NCBI RefSeq assembly: GCF_052161655.1
Contig: NZ_CP197418.1
Span: 1,302,001-1,366,000, forward strand
DNA: 64,000 nt
Direction: 5' to 3'
Source of the DNA: Novipirellula sp052161655
Lineage (GTDB): Bacteria > Planctomycetota > Planctomycetia > Pirellulales > Pirellulaceae
Part shown: in pieces, positions 50,497-58,977 of the stretch
How the letters are laid out: each line of letters begins with the position of its first letter
Numbering within the stretch: the stretch's first letter is position 1
Program-made: the position numbers and the translations under genes
Notes under the pieces: generated by a model
What the model was told of the DNA's origin: nothing
What the model saw: only the letters and a program-made list of their open reading frames with translations
The model's database searches: none

Positions 50497-51414
50497 ATGC
50501 AAAAGGTCCTGCTCGCCGTAGATGGTTCGGAAGTTTCGAACGAAGCTGCAAGATGGGTTTCGTATTTACCACATCGAAATCGTTGGGACGTGACCGTTCT
50601 GAGCGTGGTTCAGCTTCCGCTGGTTCACGATGATGATCCGATGCTCGGAGTGTTTGAAAAAGCGTGTGGTCAAGACCGTGAATTTGCGGTGGAAACATTT
50701 CGCAAAATTCAGCCGATGTTTGATGGTACAAGCTTTTCGATTCGACATCGGATTGAAAGTGGATGTGCGAATGAAACGATCATCGAAGTCGCCAAGCAGA
50801 TCGACGCGGATCTGATTGTCGTCGGCGCCAAAGGTCGCTCGCAAATCAGTCGGGTGTTGTTGGGCAGCGTCAGTGATCACGTGGCGACCCATGCTCATTG
50901 CAGTGTCTTAGTGGTGCGAGGATCAGAACGACACGGATATGACCAAGGGTTTCGAGTCTGTTTGGCGTATGGAGTCGACGCGTCTGCGCGATCAGGATTG
51001 CAAGAGATGGCCGAGATTGCTTGGCGGAGCGATACTGAATTCCATGTGCTGTCGATCGCCTCGTACTTGCATGATTTTTTTGGTCTGCTGCCAGAGGATT
51101 CTCAAATCGTCCGGCAATACCACGAGAATTTGAATCACGCCAACGATCAACTATTGGTAGTGGCACCCCAAACGCAAACCCACTTGGTCGAGAATGAACA
51201 TGTGGGAGAAGGAATCGTGACGTTTGCTGAACAACATGCCATTGACATGGTGATTGTCGGCGAAAAACCACGCAATGGAATGAGTCGCTTTTTGTTGGGC
51301 AGTACTTCGCGGTATGTCTTGCGTCACGCCGAGTGTAGTGTTTGGATAGCGCGTAACCATCAAGTGCGGGAAGACGAACCCGTGCTAGCGAATTCACCGA
51401 CGGCATTTGTGTAA
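50497..51414 (+). CDS. Tandem universal stress protein
   Basis: 305 residues, two Usp domains. Domain 1 (~1-148) begins MQKVLLAVDGSEVSNEAA and has the ATP-binding G-2x-G-9x-G-S/T pattern IVVGAKGRSQISRVLLGSVS. Domain 2 (~150-300) ends with VIVGEKPRNGMSRFLLGSTS, where the first glycines are partly lost, so ATP binding there is doubtful. ATG 50497 with AAGGAGA upstream. Probably first gene of an operon with the next two. Likely cytosolic stress regulator. Confidence 0.93.
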   Translation: MQKVLLAVDGSEVSNEAARWVSYLPHRNRWDVTVLSVVQLPLVHDDDPMLGVFEKACGQDREFAVETFRKIQPMFDGTSFSIRHRIESGCANETIIEVAKQIDADLIVVGAKGRSQISRVLLGSVSDHVATHAHCSVLVVRGSERHGYDQGFRVCLAYGVDASARSGLQEMAEIAWRSDTEFHVLSIASYLHDFFGLLPEDSQIVRQYHENLNHANDQLLVVAPQTQTHLVENEHVGEGIVTFAEQHAIDMVIVGEKPRNGMSRFLLGSTSRYVLRHAECSVWIARNHQVREDEPVLANSPTAFV

Positions 51415-51452
51415 AACAGGGTCACGAATCAACATCGAACTGAGCGGTCTTC

Positions 51453-52394
51453 ATGAAACGTTTCAAACGAATCTTGTGCTACATCGGAACGGATTCCAAC
51501 GAAGCGGCTCTGTCGCGGGCGGTTAGTTTGGCGATCCGTAATGATGCGTCGTTAACGATCATGGATGTAATCAAGCCAATCCCCAAAGGGATCGCCATGG
51601 TCGACAACACGACGGCGTCCGACGAACTGCAGGTCATGATGGTCAATGACCACGAACATGCACTGCTGGCACGGTTGGCTGAATACGCGGACACGGCGGT
51701 TCCGATTGAATTGGTGGTCGCTACCGGTGACCCCGCAACCGAAATTATCCGTCAAGTGATTTTGGCCAACATCGACTTGGTGATCAAAAACGCTGATGGT
51801 CTTTCCGCTCCTGGTTGCGCGTTTGGAAGTGTGGCACGATCGCTGCTGCGGATGTGTCCATGTCCGGTTTGGTTGTTGAAGCCGGAAATTCATGGAGCAT
51901 TCGATCGAGTGTTGGCCGCGATCGACTTGGACGCGGACGACGATGTTCATCGGAATCTCAATCACGATATTCTCAAACTCGCATCGTCGATCTCACAAGC
52001 GGAACAGGCTCAATTGCATCTTGTCGCTGCTTGGGGATTGTGGATGGAAGGTCCGTTGCGTAAGCGGATGGGAGACGAAACCGTCGATCAAATGGTGACA
52101 CTTCAGCAAGCCAAAGTACGACACACATTGGATGAACTGATTTCTACCGTTGGTTCTGACGGCCAAGATGTCCAGATTCACTTGCATCGAGGCGATCCAT
52201 CCGAAGTCGTTCGCAGTGTTGCCGACACGATTGAAGCCGATTTGATGGTGATGGGGACTGTGTGTCGAACCGGGGTGTCCGGGATGCTGGTGGGCAGTAC
52301 TGCCGATACCATCTTTTCCGAACTTGGCTGCTCCATGCTCGCAATTAAACCCGCAGGTTTTGTTTCACCGATTCAAGTCGCAACCAGCGTTTGA
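51453..52394 (+). CDS. Tandem universal stress protein (UspE-like)
   Basis: 313 residues, two Usp domains: MKRFKRILCYIGTDSNEAAL at the start and DLMVMGTVCRTGVSGMLVGS with TADTIFSELGCSMLAIKP at the end, like E. coli UspE. The middle boundary is at about residue 150. No ATP glycine pattern in domain 1. It follows the first Usp by 38 bases, same strand. Confidence 0.92.
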   Translation: MKRFKRILCYIGTDSNEAALSRAVSLAIRNDASLTIMDVIKPIPKGIAMVDNTTASDELQVMMVNDHEHALLARLAEYADTAVPIELVVATGDPATEIIRQVILANIDLVIKNADGLSAPGCAFGSVARSLLRMCPCPVWLLKPEIHGAFDRVLAAIDLDADDDVHRNLNHDILKLASSISQAEQAQLHLVAAWGLWMEGPLRKRMGDETVDQMVTLQQAKVRHTLDELISTVGSDGQDVQIHLHRGDPSEVVRSVADTIEADLMVMGTVCRTGVSGMLVGSTADTIFSELGCSMLAIKPAGFVSPIQVATSV

Positions 52395-52484
52395 CACATC
52401 AAAAACTCCGTACGCTGCGCGACGGCCAATTGTTGGTGTTCCTATTTCGTTTTGTATTCCTCTGCTAATCAATCGAGTGCTTCC

Positions 52485-53498
52485 ATGAGTATTGATCTAT
52501 CGACCAACTACGGCGGGCTGATGCTACGAACACCGATTGTTGTGGGGGCCTGCCCATTGGCGACGGATGATCACATGCGAGCGAGACTGCAGGCGGCGGG
52601 AGCCGGCGCGGTCGTACTACCCTCTGTTTTTGAAGAACAGGTGATCGAGTGGACTCAGAAAATGGGGCGTCCGATCACCCACCGTGAAAAAGCGTTGCTC
52701 GCTCGAAGTGAGCGTTTGAAAATTCGATCGGCCTGTAAGGATGCCGACAGCTACTTGGCGTTACTCAAACGAGCGACTTCGCAATTAGACATTCCCGTCA
52801 TCGCGAGTATGAACGGATACGCGGCAAACGGTTGGCTTGACTACGCTGGCGAATTACAAGAAGCGGATGCGGCAGCCATCGAATTGAATGTCCATCACCC
52901 GCCGGTGAATGAGCATGCGGGGTCAGGAGAAATCGAAGATTCCATCGTGGCAGCGATCGAGGAAATTGATCAGGCAATCTCGATTCCGTTGTTCATCAAG
53001 ATCGAGCGTGTTGGCGTAAGCTTACCTCACCTTGCTCGACGCGTTTGTTCTGGCGCCAGTGGTTTTGTGTTGTATGGTCGCGGGCCGGACACCGATATTT
53101 GCCTTGAGAATTTGAAGCTGCAATCGACTTGGAGCCTGACCACCCCAGGATCCGCAATCCATCTAATTGATCCGATCATGCGTGTGCATTCGCATTGCCC
53201 TGCGATGTCGATCGCAGCGAGTGGGGGAATCGCCAGCAGCGAGGATGTGATCAAGGTTCTGTTGGCGGGGGCCGATGTTGCGATGGTGACAAGTGAGCTG
53301 TACCGGTCCGGCCCCGATGTGATCGTGAAGCTATTGGACGGGCTGGTTGAGTTTCTAAAACGAAACAAATTCAGTTCGCTAATTGATCTTCAGATACGTC
53401 GTCCGATCGAATTCGCCCACGAGGAAGAACGTGTACACTACGTCGCTGCGCTTTCGGCAAGGCTCAACATCGTTCCTCCTAATCCCGTCGATGATTGA
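52485..53498 (+). CDS. Dihydroorotate dehydrogenase-like FMN protein
   Basis: 337 residues, (beta/alpha)8 protein of the DHODH/dihydropyrimidine dehydrogenase superfamily: LSTNYGGLMLRTPIVVGACP (~4-23), FIKIERVGVSLPHLARRVCS, AASGGIASSEDVIKVLLAGA with the phosphate-binding GG. Genes of this type are common next to hydrogenase/stress loci; they are not the pyrimidine pathway enzyme. Residues of the usual DHODH catalytic Cys/Ser loop are not clear. ATG 52485 follows Usp 2 by 90 bases. Function unknown. Confidence 0.85.
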   Translation: MSIDLSTNYGGLMLRTPIVVGACPLATDDHMRARLQAAGAGAVVLPSVFEEQVIEWTQKMGRPITHREKALLARSERLKIRSACKDADSYLALLKRATSQLDIPVIASMNGYAANGWLDYAGELQEADAAAIELNVHHPPVNEHAGSGEIEDSIVAAIEEIDQAISIPLFIKIERVGVSLPHLARRVCSGASGFVLYGRGPDTDICLENLKLQSTWSLTTPGSAIHLIDPIMRVHSHCPAMSIAASGGIASSEDVIKVLLAGADVAMVTSELYRSGPDVIVKLLDGLVEFLKRNKFSSLIDLQIRRPIEFAHEEERVHYVAALSARLNIVPPNPVDD

Positions 53499-53664
53499 AG
53501 CCCGTTTTTTGTCAAATTGCCAGCGTTCGTTAAGTTCCTAGTGCCCGATGTATTGCAGATCGCGACGGTGGGATTCATCGATTGGCGTCTGTGGCCTCAC
53601 ACGAGAGCCCGCCCTTTACTTCCCGTTTGTTAAGCAGTTAGGCAAGAGTCTTTCAGTAAATTGG

Positions 53665-53719
53665 CCGTTTTGGCGCTAGCCACGGTTCCGGCGCTGAGCC
53701 AGGGCTAGCACCCAAACGG
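53665..53719. repeat. Palindromic repeat E
   Basis: Arms CCGTTTTGGCGCTAGCC and GGCTAGCACCCAAACGG (15 of 17 pair), 21-base loop. Between the convergent DHODH-like and hydB genes, where it may end both transcripts. Confidence 0.7.
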
Positions 53720-53748
53720 TTAACGGGATTTCACCCAATGATTCCTGC

Positions 53749-54861
53749 CTATCTGCTTACGCGAATCGCGGCAACCTCTTGGGTCAAATCAATTCCCACC
53801 GGACACCACGTGATACATCGCCCGCAGCCCGTGCAGCCCATCGTGTCGAATTGATCTTGCCAAGTCGCAAGCTTATGCGTCAACCATTGTCGATAACGGC
53901 TGCGGACATCATTGCGAACCGTGCCGCCTGCGGTGTAACTGAAGTCAAGGTTGAAACACGAATCCCATTGACGGACGCGTGTCACATCGCTCTGGTCCAA
54001 GTCACTGACTTCATCGACGGTTGAGCAAAAGCACGTTGGGCAAACCATGGTGCAATTGGCACACGACAAACAACGCTTGGCAACCTCGTCCCAGTGTGGG
54101 TGTTCCAGGTTGTCCAGTAAATCGTCATGAATGTTGGTCGTGTCGAGTCGCTTTGTGATCGCTTGTTTGGCATTTTTGAGCTCGTTCGCGGCAAGTTCTT
54201 TTTGATCCGCGTCGGCCGTTGCAAGGCCCAGTTCGGCAACGATACTTGTGCCTCGTTCGCTTCCTGTTTCAACACAATAGCCAGCGTCGGTTTCGGTCAG
54301 GGCGATGTCGAATCCGGTGGTGCAGTGGGGGCCGGTGTTCATCGAAGTGCAAAAGCATGTTGCAGCGGCAGTGGAACATTGCACCGCAATGATCAAGGCC
54401 GATTCCCGTCGCCGCAAGTAAATAGGGTCAACAAAGTCGCCTTGTAGAAAAACTCGGTCCTGGATTTCGATCGCACTCAGATCGCAGCCGCGTACACCGA
54501 ATAACGCTATTTTTTCGGGATCTTCGATCTTGTGAGAGAATTGCCAGCCGTCGTCGGTGAGCTTCGCCCCGCTTAGCTCTTGACGAGCAGGATAAAGAAA
54601 TTTTTTCCACGAATCGGGACTCGAGTTGAAATAGAATTGCCGCTCGCTATGCGTGTTTTGAATCTGGTAGGTGGCCGGGGACTGGGTGTCGGTCCATCCC
54701 GTGGGCAGTTGATCGACATGGTTGAGGGTGTCGTAAATGATCGCGGAGTTTCGCACTGTGGGGCCGATTACCCGGTATCCTCGGCGATGCAGTGTGTCGA
54801 TCAGTTGTTGTAAGTCGTTCCGTGGTAACCACCACATCACGCGTTTGCCAGACTCGTTCAT
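53749..54861 (-). CDS. hydB: Group 3b [NiFe]-hydrogenase beta subunit (sulfhydrogenase HydB-type)
   Basis: 370 residues. Iron-sulfur electron-transfer subunit of cytosolic NADP-coupled group 3b hydrogenase (Pyrococcus HydB/HyhB-like). C-terminal [4Fe-4S] sites: CLSCANCTMVCPTCFC and CTGCGRCITWCPVGID; mid-protein GVRGCDLSAIEIQDRVF and AATCFCTSM are family hallmarks. The ATG overlaps the stop of the preceding cyclic-nucleotide-binding gene (ATGA). The gamma subunit is 8.4 kb away on the other strand rather than directly downstream. Name is used in the sulfhydrogenase sense. Confidence 0.92.
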   Translation of the reverse strand: MNESGKRVMWWLPRNDLQQLIDTLHRRGYRVIGPTVRNSAIIYDTLNHVDQLPTGWTDTQSPATYQIQNTHSERQFYFNSSPDSWKKFLYPARQELSGAKLTDDGWQFSHKIEDPEKIALFGVRGCDLSAIEIQDRVFLQGDFVDPIYLRRRESALIIAVQCSTAAATCFCTSMNTGPHCTTGFDIALTETDAGYCVETGSERGTSIVAELGLATADADQKELAANELKNAKQAITKRLDTTNIHDDLLDNLEHPHWDEVAKRCLSCANCTMVCPTCFCSTVDEVSDLDQSDVTRVRQWDSCFNLDFSYTAGGTVRNDVRSRYRQWLTHKLATWQDQFDTMGCTGCGRCITWCPVGIDLTQEVAAIRVSR

Positions 54862-55219
54862 TCGGAGGCACCCTGCGGTTGGTGGAACAGATCGAGCAGT
54901 TGCAACCGAGTCGCCACCAATCGTTTCGAAAGCGATTTGGCGATCGTGAACATCACCTTGTAACCGATGTCGTGGTTTTGTTCGCAAAGCTGCGACAGCG
55001 CATCTGCATCAAATGAAATCAACGTTGTATCGAGCGTGGCCACCGCCGTTGCGGTCATTCGTTGATCGCCCAGTAGGGCGGACCATGGACTTCGCCTTCA
55101 CGAAATAGCGAATGCTGAGCGGAACAAGTCTCCAGCGATGCTAAAGCTGCCAGCGGTTCAACCAAAAATGGCGAACCGTCGCTGTCGATTCCGATGGTGT
55201 CGAGATTTTCCTGGCTCAT
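54858..55219 (-). pseudogene. Broken cyclic-nucleotide-binding (Crp-like) gene before hydB
   Basis: Reads as a CNBD protein in two frames: MSQENLDTIGID ... LAALASLETCSAQHSLFREG and GEVHG in one, then W-S-A-L-L-G-D-Q-R-M-T-A-T-A-V ... KSLSKRLVATRLQLLDLF in another. The region between FREG and GEVHG, normally ~35 residues (beta-strands of the barrel), is missing, and the frame changes at ~55080. The intact family is ~165 residues, here ~120. The frame-1 product would stop at 55055. Likely an internal deletion plus a frameshift. Stop overlaps hydB start, so translation of hydB may be affected. Confidence 0.75.
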
Positions 55220-55277
55220 CGATAAAAATCTCCGTGAGTAAGCAATCAGAGAAATGGAACTCAACGGAATGGTTAAA

Positions 55278-55294
55278 CGCAAAGCGAATGCCAA
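55278..55294 (-). promoter_or_regulatory. Sigma-54-like promoter for the hydB operon
   Basis: Minus strand TTGGCATTCGCTTTGCG: TTGGCA and TTTGC with exact GG-N10-GC spacing; ~59 bases before the CNBD gene start. Confidence 0.6.
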
Positions 55295-55743
55295 GTCAGA
55301 TCGGTTACGACAATCGAACGCTCAAATGCAAACGTTCAAGATCACACCAGGGTAGAATAAAGGTATTACTTGCCGACAAAGCGGTTCAGTAGATCGACTG
55401 ATCAGATTGGCTCGGGGTTTCTTGGCACCACACAGTCGCGATAAGTGTGCACTACGTCACATCGTCGTGCCAGTTCGTCATGCCCATGGGATCATCTCCC
55501 CAATAGAGTCAATGAACCGGAATCACCCTATCTGGAATTAGCACCCATTGGGAGCCACGCACATATTTTAGGGGACCCATTCAGGCGAGGCTTTTTCAGT
55601 GATGGTACGGACTTTGCCTTTGAAACGAAGTGCCACCCTCGGCAGATCGGCAGATTGAGTTTGGCATGACGGATTTCGACAAGTTAGCGGCAATTTCTTG
55701 TAAACGCACTCCGTTGAATTCCCATTAAACCAAGGAGCATGCG
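55295..55743 (+). other. Intergenic region between the hydB operon and the CBS gene
   Basis: 449 bases without a recognised gene. It holds the sigma-54-like site 55602-55618 for the CBS gene and, at its left edge, that of the hydB operon. Nothing else was recognised. Confidence 0.5.
55602..55618 (+). promoter_or_regulatory. Sigma-54-like promoter for the CBS gene
   Basis: ATGGTACGGACTTTGCC: TGG-x-ACG and TTTGC, exact GG-N10-GC spacing, ~126 bases before the ATG at 55744. Confidence 0.5.
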
Positions 55744-56232
55744 ATGACAAAATTCGCAAGTTGTGACGAAGCGGTTGGTAATTGGATGTCAAAATCGATC
55801 TCGGCGGTCAAACGTGATTCGACGGTCCGCGACGTTTTGGAGTTGATGAAGACGGGCAACTTTTCTTCGATCCCCGTGGTCGATGCAGAGGGAAACGTTG
55901 TCGGGATCGTCACGCGAAGTGACCTCGCGGGCGTGGTACTTTCCACGGATCAATTGCTCGACAGCGACTACCCTCATTTCGAAGATTGTTTGTGGGCCGT
56001 GGAATTGATCCAGCGGCGGTTTGGCACCGACAAAGTCACCGAGGTGATGAGTGAAAATGTGGCGTCGGTACAACCCGAAACCACCATGTACGATGCGGCG
56101 AAACAGATGGTCGACGACGGGTTCCACCACTTGGCAGTGACGAAGAACAAGAAACTGCTGGGAATGTTATCCGCGAGTGACTTTGTCCGCTTGGTCGCCC
56201 GCGGCGGTGGAGGCGTCGACGCTAGTCCGTGA
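55744..56232 (+). CDS. CBS-pair protein
   Basis: 162 residues made of two CBS domains that bind adenosyl ligands: GNWMSKSISAVKRDSTVRDV, SIPVVDAEGNVVGIVTRSDL (first), then VTEVMSENVASVQPETTMYD and HLAVTKNKKLLGMLSASDFV. Similar to hypoxic-response CBS proteins in other bacteria. AAGGAGC lies before the ATG. The 3' end overlaps the convergent Usp gene by 66 bases. Sensor role for energy state is inferred. Confidence 0.92.
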   Translation: MTKFASCDEAVGNWMSKSISAVKRDSTVRDVLELMKTGNFSSIPVVDAEGNVVGIVTRSDLAGVVLSTDQLLDSDYPHFEDCLWAVELIQRRFGTDKVTEVMSENVASVQPETTMYDAAKQMVDDGFHHLAVTKNKKLLGMLSASDFVRLVARGGGGVDASP

Positions 56233-57120
56233 AATCAAGACACTGCAATGAGCATGTCTCAGCACGTGTCGTGAGTTGCTGCCTAGAAATAGCCGCTGTA
56301 TTAACGTTTCACGTTGGTCGCCCGTAATGATCAGATCGCATTTTTGCTGTTCCGCATATTCCAGTATGCCGTGTCCGATATGATTCGACTCGATCGTTTT
56401 TGAATGAGTGGTGAAACCTTTGGATTGCAGTTCCGCCTTGATCTTGTCGATCGTTTCGATGGCGATCGGTCGCAGATCCTCGCGATACTTCGATGCCTGA
56501 TGGAACAACTCCTGATCATAGAAATGCAGGATTTGTTCGACGTAGATCAAGTGAATCTCCGTCGTCGTCGACAAACCAAAACGAGTAATCCATGACGTTA
56601 AATCGACGTCGTTTTCCGCGTTGCTAATTGCAATCAACACGCGTGAAGGTGCCGGAGAAGCGATGTTGGGATCCGGTACTTGATTCCCTTGCGGTCGAAC
56701 GACTAACGTCGAGCAGTCGGCATGCGTCGCAACGTAGTCAGACACACTGCCCAACAACACTCGCGCAAGTGCGGAATGCCCGGTGGCTCCCATCAATACC
56801 AAATCGACACGTTTCTCTCTCGCCAAACGAACGATTTCATGTCCCGGGGGACCGATCGGCGATAGCGTTTCGATCGAGCGGAACTCGTTGCGAGCGAACG
56901 CGGCCATCTCGTTCAGCGATTCCCGGATTGCCTCGATTTCACGTTGCATCACGCTAGCGGCGTCCATGGCGAACATCGTGCCACTGAGATCGTATTCGGG
57001 GACCCGAGGTGATACGGTCACGAGCGACACATCCACCTCGTCATGACAAGGCATCCGCTTCAAACAATCCAGTGCGTAGCTTGAATAAGCGGATCGGTCC
57101 ACTGCCGCTAAGACTCGCAT
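56167..57120 (-). CDS. Tandem universal stress protein
   Basis: 317 residues with two Usp domains: MRVLAAVDRSAYSSYALDCL at the start, LVLMGATGHSALARVLLGSV (ATP-binding G-x2-G-x9-G), and the second domain ending LIITGDQRETLIQRLFLGSN. ATG 57120 has GAGGGG ~10 bases upstream. The gene runs convergent to, and overlaps by 66 bases, the CBS gene. I find no sigma-54 site before it. Confidence 0.93.
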   Translation of the reverse strand: MRVLAAVDRSAYSSYALDCLKRMPCHDEVDVSLVTVSPRVPEYDLSGTMFAMDAASVMQREIEAIRESLNEMAAFARNEFRSIETLSPIGPPGHEIVRLAREKRVDLVLMGATGHSALARVLLGSVSDYVATHADCSTLVVRPQGNQVPDPNIASPAPSRVLIAISNAENDVDLTSWITRFGLSTTTEIHLIYVEQILHFYDQELFHQASKYREDLRPIAIETIDKIKAELQSKGFTTHSKTIESNHIGHGILEYAEQQKCDLIITGDQRETLIQRLFLGSNSRHVLRHAHCSVLISRTSVDASTAAGDQADKVTRG

Positions 57121-57182
57121 CAAACTTTCCCCTCGGTTTAATAAGAAATCATTCTTGACCGTTGGCCCCATTGCTAGATGGG

Positions 57183-57199
57183 TTGGCACGTAACGTGCA
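57183..57199 (+). promoter_or_regulatory. Sigma-54-like promoter for the 37-residue membrane gene
   Basis: TTGGCACGTAACGTGCA: 15 of 17 consensus positions, exact GG-N10-GC spacing, ~51 bases before ATG 57250. Confidence 0.75.
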
Positions 57200-57249
57200 T
57201 TTTAATTTTCGAAAACGAACCTGTTGCTCTATCCACCGGAGTCAGAACG

Positions 57250-57363
57250 ATGCGCCGAACCAAATGGAAAGACACTCCGCACGAAAAAATCTTCTGGGCA
57301 GTCGTGATCGCCGTCGCCCTACTCTCGATTCTCGTGTTCGCGACGCGAGTCGCTGGAATCTAG
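57250..57363 (+). CDS. Tiny single-helix membrane protein
   Basis: 37 residues: MRRTKWKDTPHEK, one membrane helix (IFWAVVIAVALLSILVFA), short tail. Not recognised as a family. The ribosome site CCGGAG lies 8 bases before the ATG and a strong sigma-54-like promoter precedes it. Its TAG stop overlaps that of the convergent response-regulator gene in a shared CTAG. Confidence 0.65.
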   Translation: MRRTKWKDTPHEKIFWAVVIAVALLSILVFATRVAGI

Positions 57364-58793
57364 TTCAGTACCGATCCGCTTACCGAATGTTCTGGTTCCT
57401 CGGCACACGTCGGTTGCGTGTAACGTTCGAGCAATCGATAGAGTTTACGGCGGTGGATACCCAGTTTTCTCGCCGTACGTGCTTTGTTTCCCTTCTCTTT
57501 AGAAAGCACCTCCAGCACGTGCGTCTTCACCAGATCGTCCACTTTCACATCCGGTGATCCGACGACATAGTGCGAGTGAAGCGAATGGCTAGATTCGCTG
57601 TAATCTCCGTCGCTCGTGCTGTTCACTGAATTGCTTGGGTGTGAGATTTCCCCCGGCAGATCATCCAGCGTGATTTCGTGATGATCCGCAAGGATGGTGG
57701 CTCGTTCGATCACATTGATCAGTTGACGCACGTTGCCCGGCCATGGATAGCGTAACAAGACATCGCGTGCGTCGGAGTCGATCGACCATCCCTGGGGTAA
57801 CAAGTGGTCGACCAAAAGTCCCACATCTCCTTCGCGTTGGCGGAGCGGTGGAAGTGTGAGGGACAAGACGTTGATGCGGTAAAACAAGTCCTCGCGGAAC
57901 GAACCCTCTTTCACAGCTTGCGTCAGATCACGATTGGTCGCAGCAATGATCCGGACTTTGACTTTTCGCTCGAGATGGGAACCAATCCTTCGCAGCGAAC
58001 CGTCTTCGAGAACACGCAATAGTTTGGGTTGCAGCGACAGTGGCAGTTCGCCAACCTCGTCAATGAATAACGTTCCTCCATCGGCGATTTCAAAGAGTCC
58101 GAGCTTTTCGGAGGAAGCGCCCGTGAAAGAGCCTTTTTGGTGGCCAAACAGTTCGCTCTCGACAAGATTTTCAGGTAACGCAGCACAATTGATCGTGACA
58201 AAAGGCTTGTCGGCCAGCAGACTGCGCTCTTGAATCGAACGCGCCACCACCTCTTTGCCAGTGCCGCTCTCGCCTTCGATCAACACCGGCTTCCCCGTCG
58301 GTGCGACTTTCTCAATCATTCGCACCACGTCGCGCATCGCGGACGATTCACCGATCAAATTTTGCTTCGGTGTCGAGCGTGACACGATCTCCTTCAGCTG
58401 GATGTTCTCTTTGCGAAGTCGGTTGCGATCGCGTGCGAGTAGACAACGATGCTCGAGATCGCCGAGCGAGCAGGGTTTGGTCAAATAATCGCATGCACCA
58501 AGCTTCATCGCCGAAACGGCCGTCTCGATGCTGCCGTGCCCTGTGAGAAAGACCACTTCGAGATTGATCTTTGCTTCACAAATCCGCTGCATCAATTCCA
58601 GACCGTTCATGCCTGGCATGTCGATATCCAAAACCGCAACGTCAAACGTGTCTCGCTCCAGCAACATCATCGCCTGGGCGCCGCTCGCGGCCTCTTGTAC
58701 GACGTGCCCCTTACGCTCCATGTACTTCATACAACTGCGGCGATAATCATCTTCGTCGTCGACCAGTAGCAGCTTGATAGGAGTGTGAGACAT
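57360..58793 (-). CDS. NtrC-family sigma-54 activator (response regulator)
   Basis: 477 residues from ATG 58793. Receiver domain (~1-120; phospho-Asp in VAVLDIDMPGMNG), AAA+ sigma-54-interaction domain (~145-370; Walker A GESGTGKEVVAR, the sigma-54 loop as GSFTGA in place of GAFTGA, Walker B GGTLFIDEVGEL, arginine finger region FREDLFYRINV) and a Fis-type HTH (~425-465; KARTARKLGIHRRKLYRLL). It should activate sigma-54 promoters. A sigma-54-like site precedes its own gene. Its cognate kinase is likely one of the three nearby. Confidence 0.95.
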   Translation of the reverse strand: MSHTPIKLLLVDDEDDYRRSCMKYMERKGHVVQEAASGAQAMMLLERDTFDVAVLDIDMPGMNGLELMQRICEAKINLEVVFLTGHGSIETAVSAMKLGACDYLTKPCSLGDLEHRCLLARDRNRLRKENIQLKEIVSRSTPKQNLIGESSAMRDVVRMIEKVAPTGKPVLIEGESGTGKEVVARSIQERSLLADKPFVTINCAALPENLVESELFGHQKGSFTGASSEKLGLFEIADGGTLFIDEVGELPLSLQPKLLRVLEDGSLRRIGSHLERKVKVRIIAATNRDLTQAVKEGSFREDLFYRINVLSLTLPPLRQREGDVGLLVDHLLPQGWSIDSDARDVLLRYPWPGNVRQLINVIERATILADHHEITLDDLPGEISHPSNSVNSTSDGDYSESSHSLHSHYVVGSPDVKVDDLVKTHVLEVLSKEKGNKARTARKLGIHRRKLYRLLERYTQPTCAEEPEHSVSGSVLN

Positions 58794-58859
58794 CGTCAGA
58801 GACCCAAAAGTAATTGCGGTGGAACGAGCTAAGAGCGAGAGTCGCGTTAGCGGCAATCA

Positions 58860-58876
58860 TGCGAACATCGTTCCAA
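58860..58876 (-). promoter_or_regulatory. Sigma-54-like promoter for the activator gene
   Basis: Minus strand TTGGAACGATGTTCGCA: TTGG-x-ACG and TCGCA, exact GG-N10-GC spacing, 67 bases before the start at 58793. Suggests autoregulation. Confidence 0.5.
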
Positions 58877-58977
58877 TCGCTATTTCACGCAGAAAACCGC
58901 GTTTCAACACAATTTATGTGCGGATTGTCACATCAAGAAGTGTGCGTTATGGCGCACTTGCGTTCTTTTGGGAAGGA

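Noticed and set aside
55650..55668. TTGGCATGACGGATTTCG upstream of the CBS gene
   Set aside because: The -24 half is good, but the -12 GC is missing at the right spacing; the site at 55602-55618 fits better.
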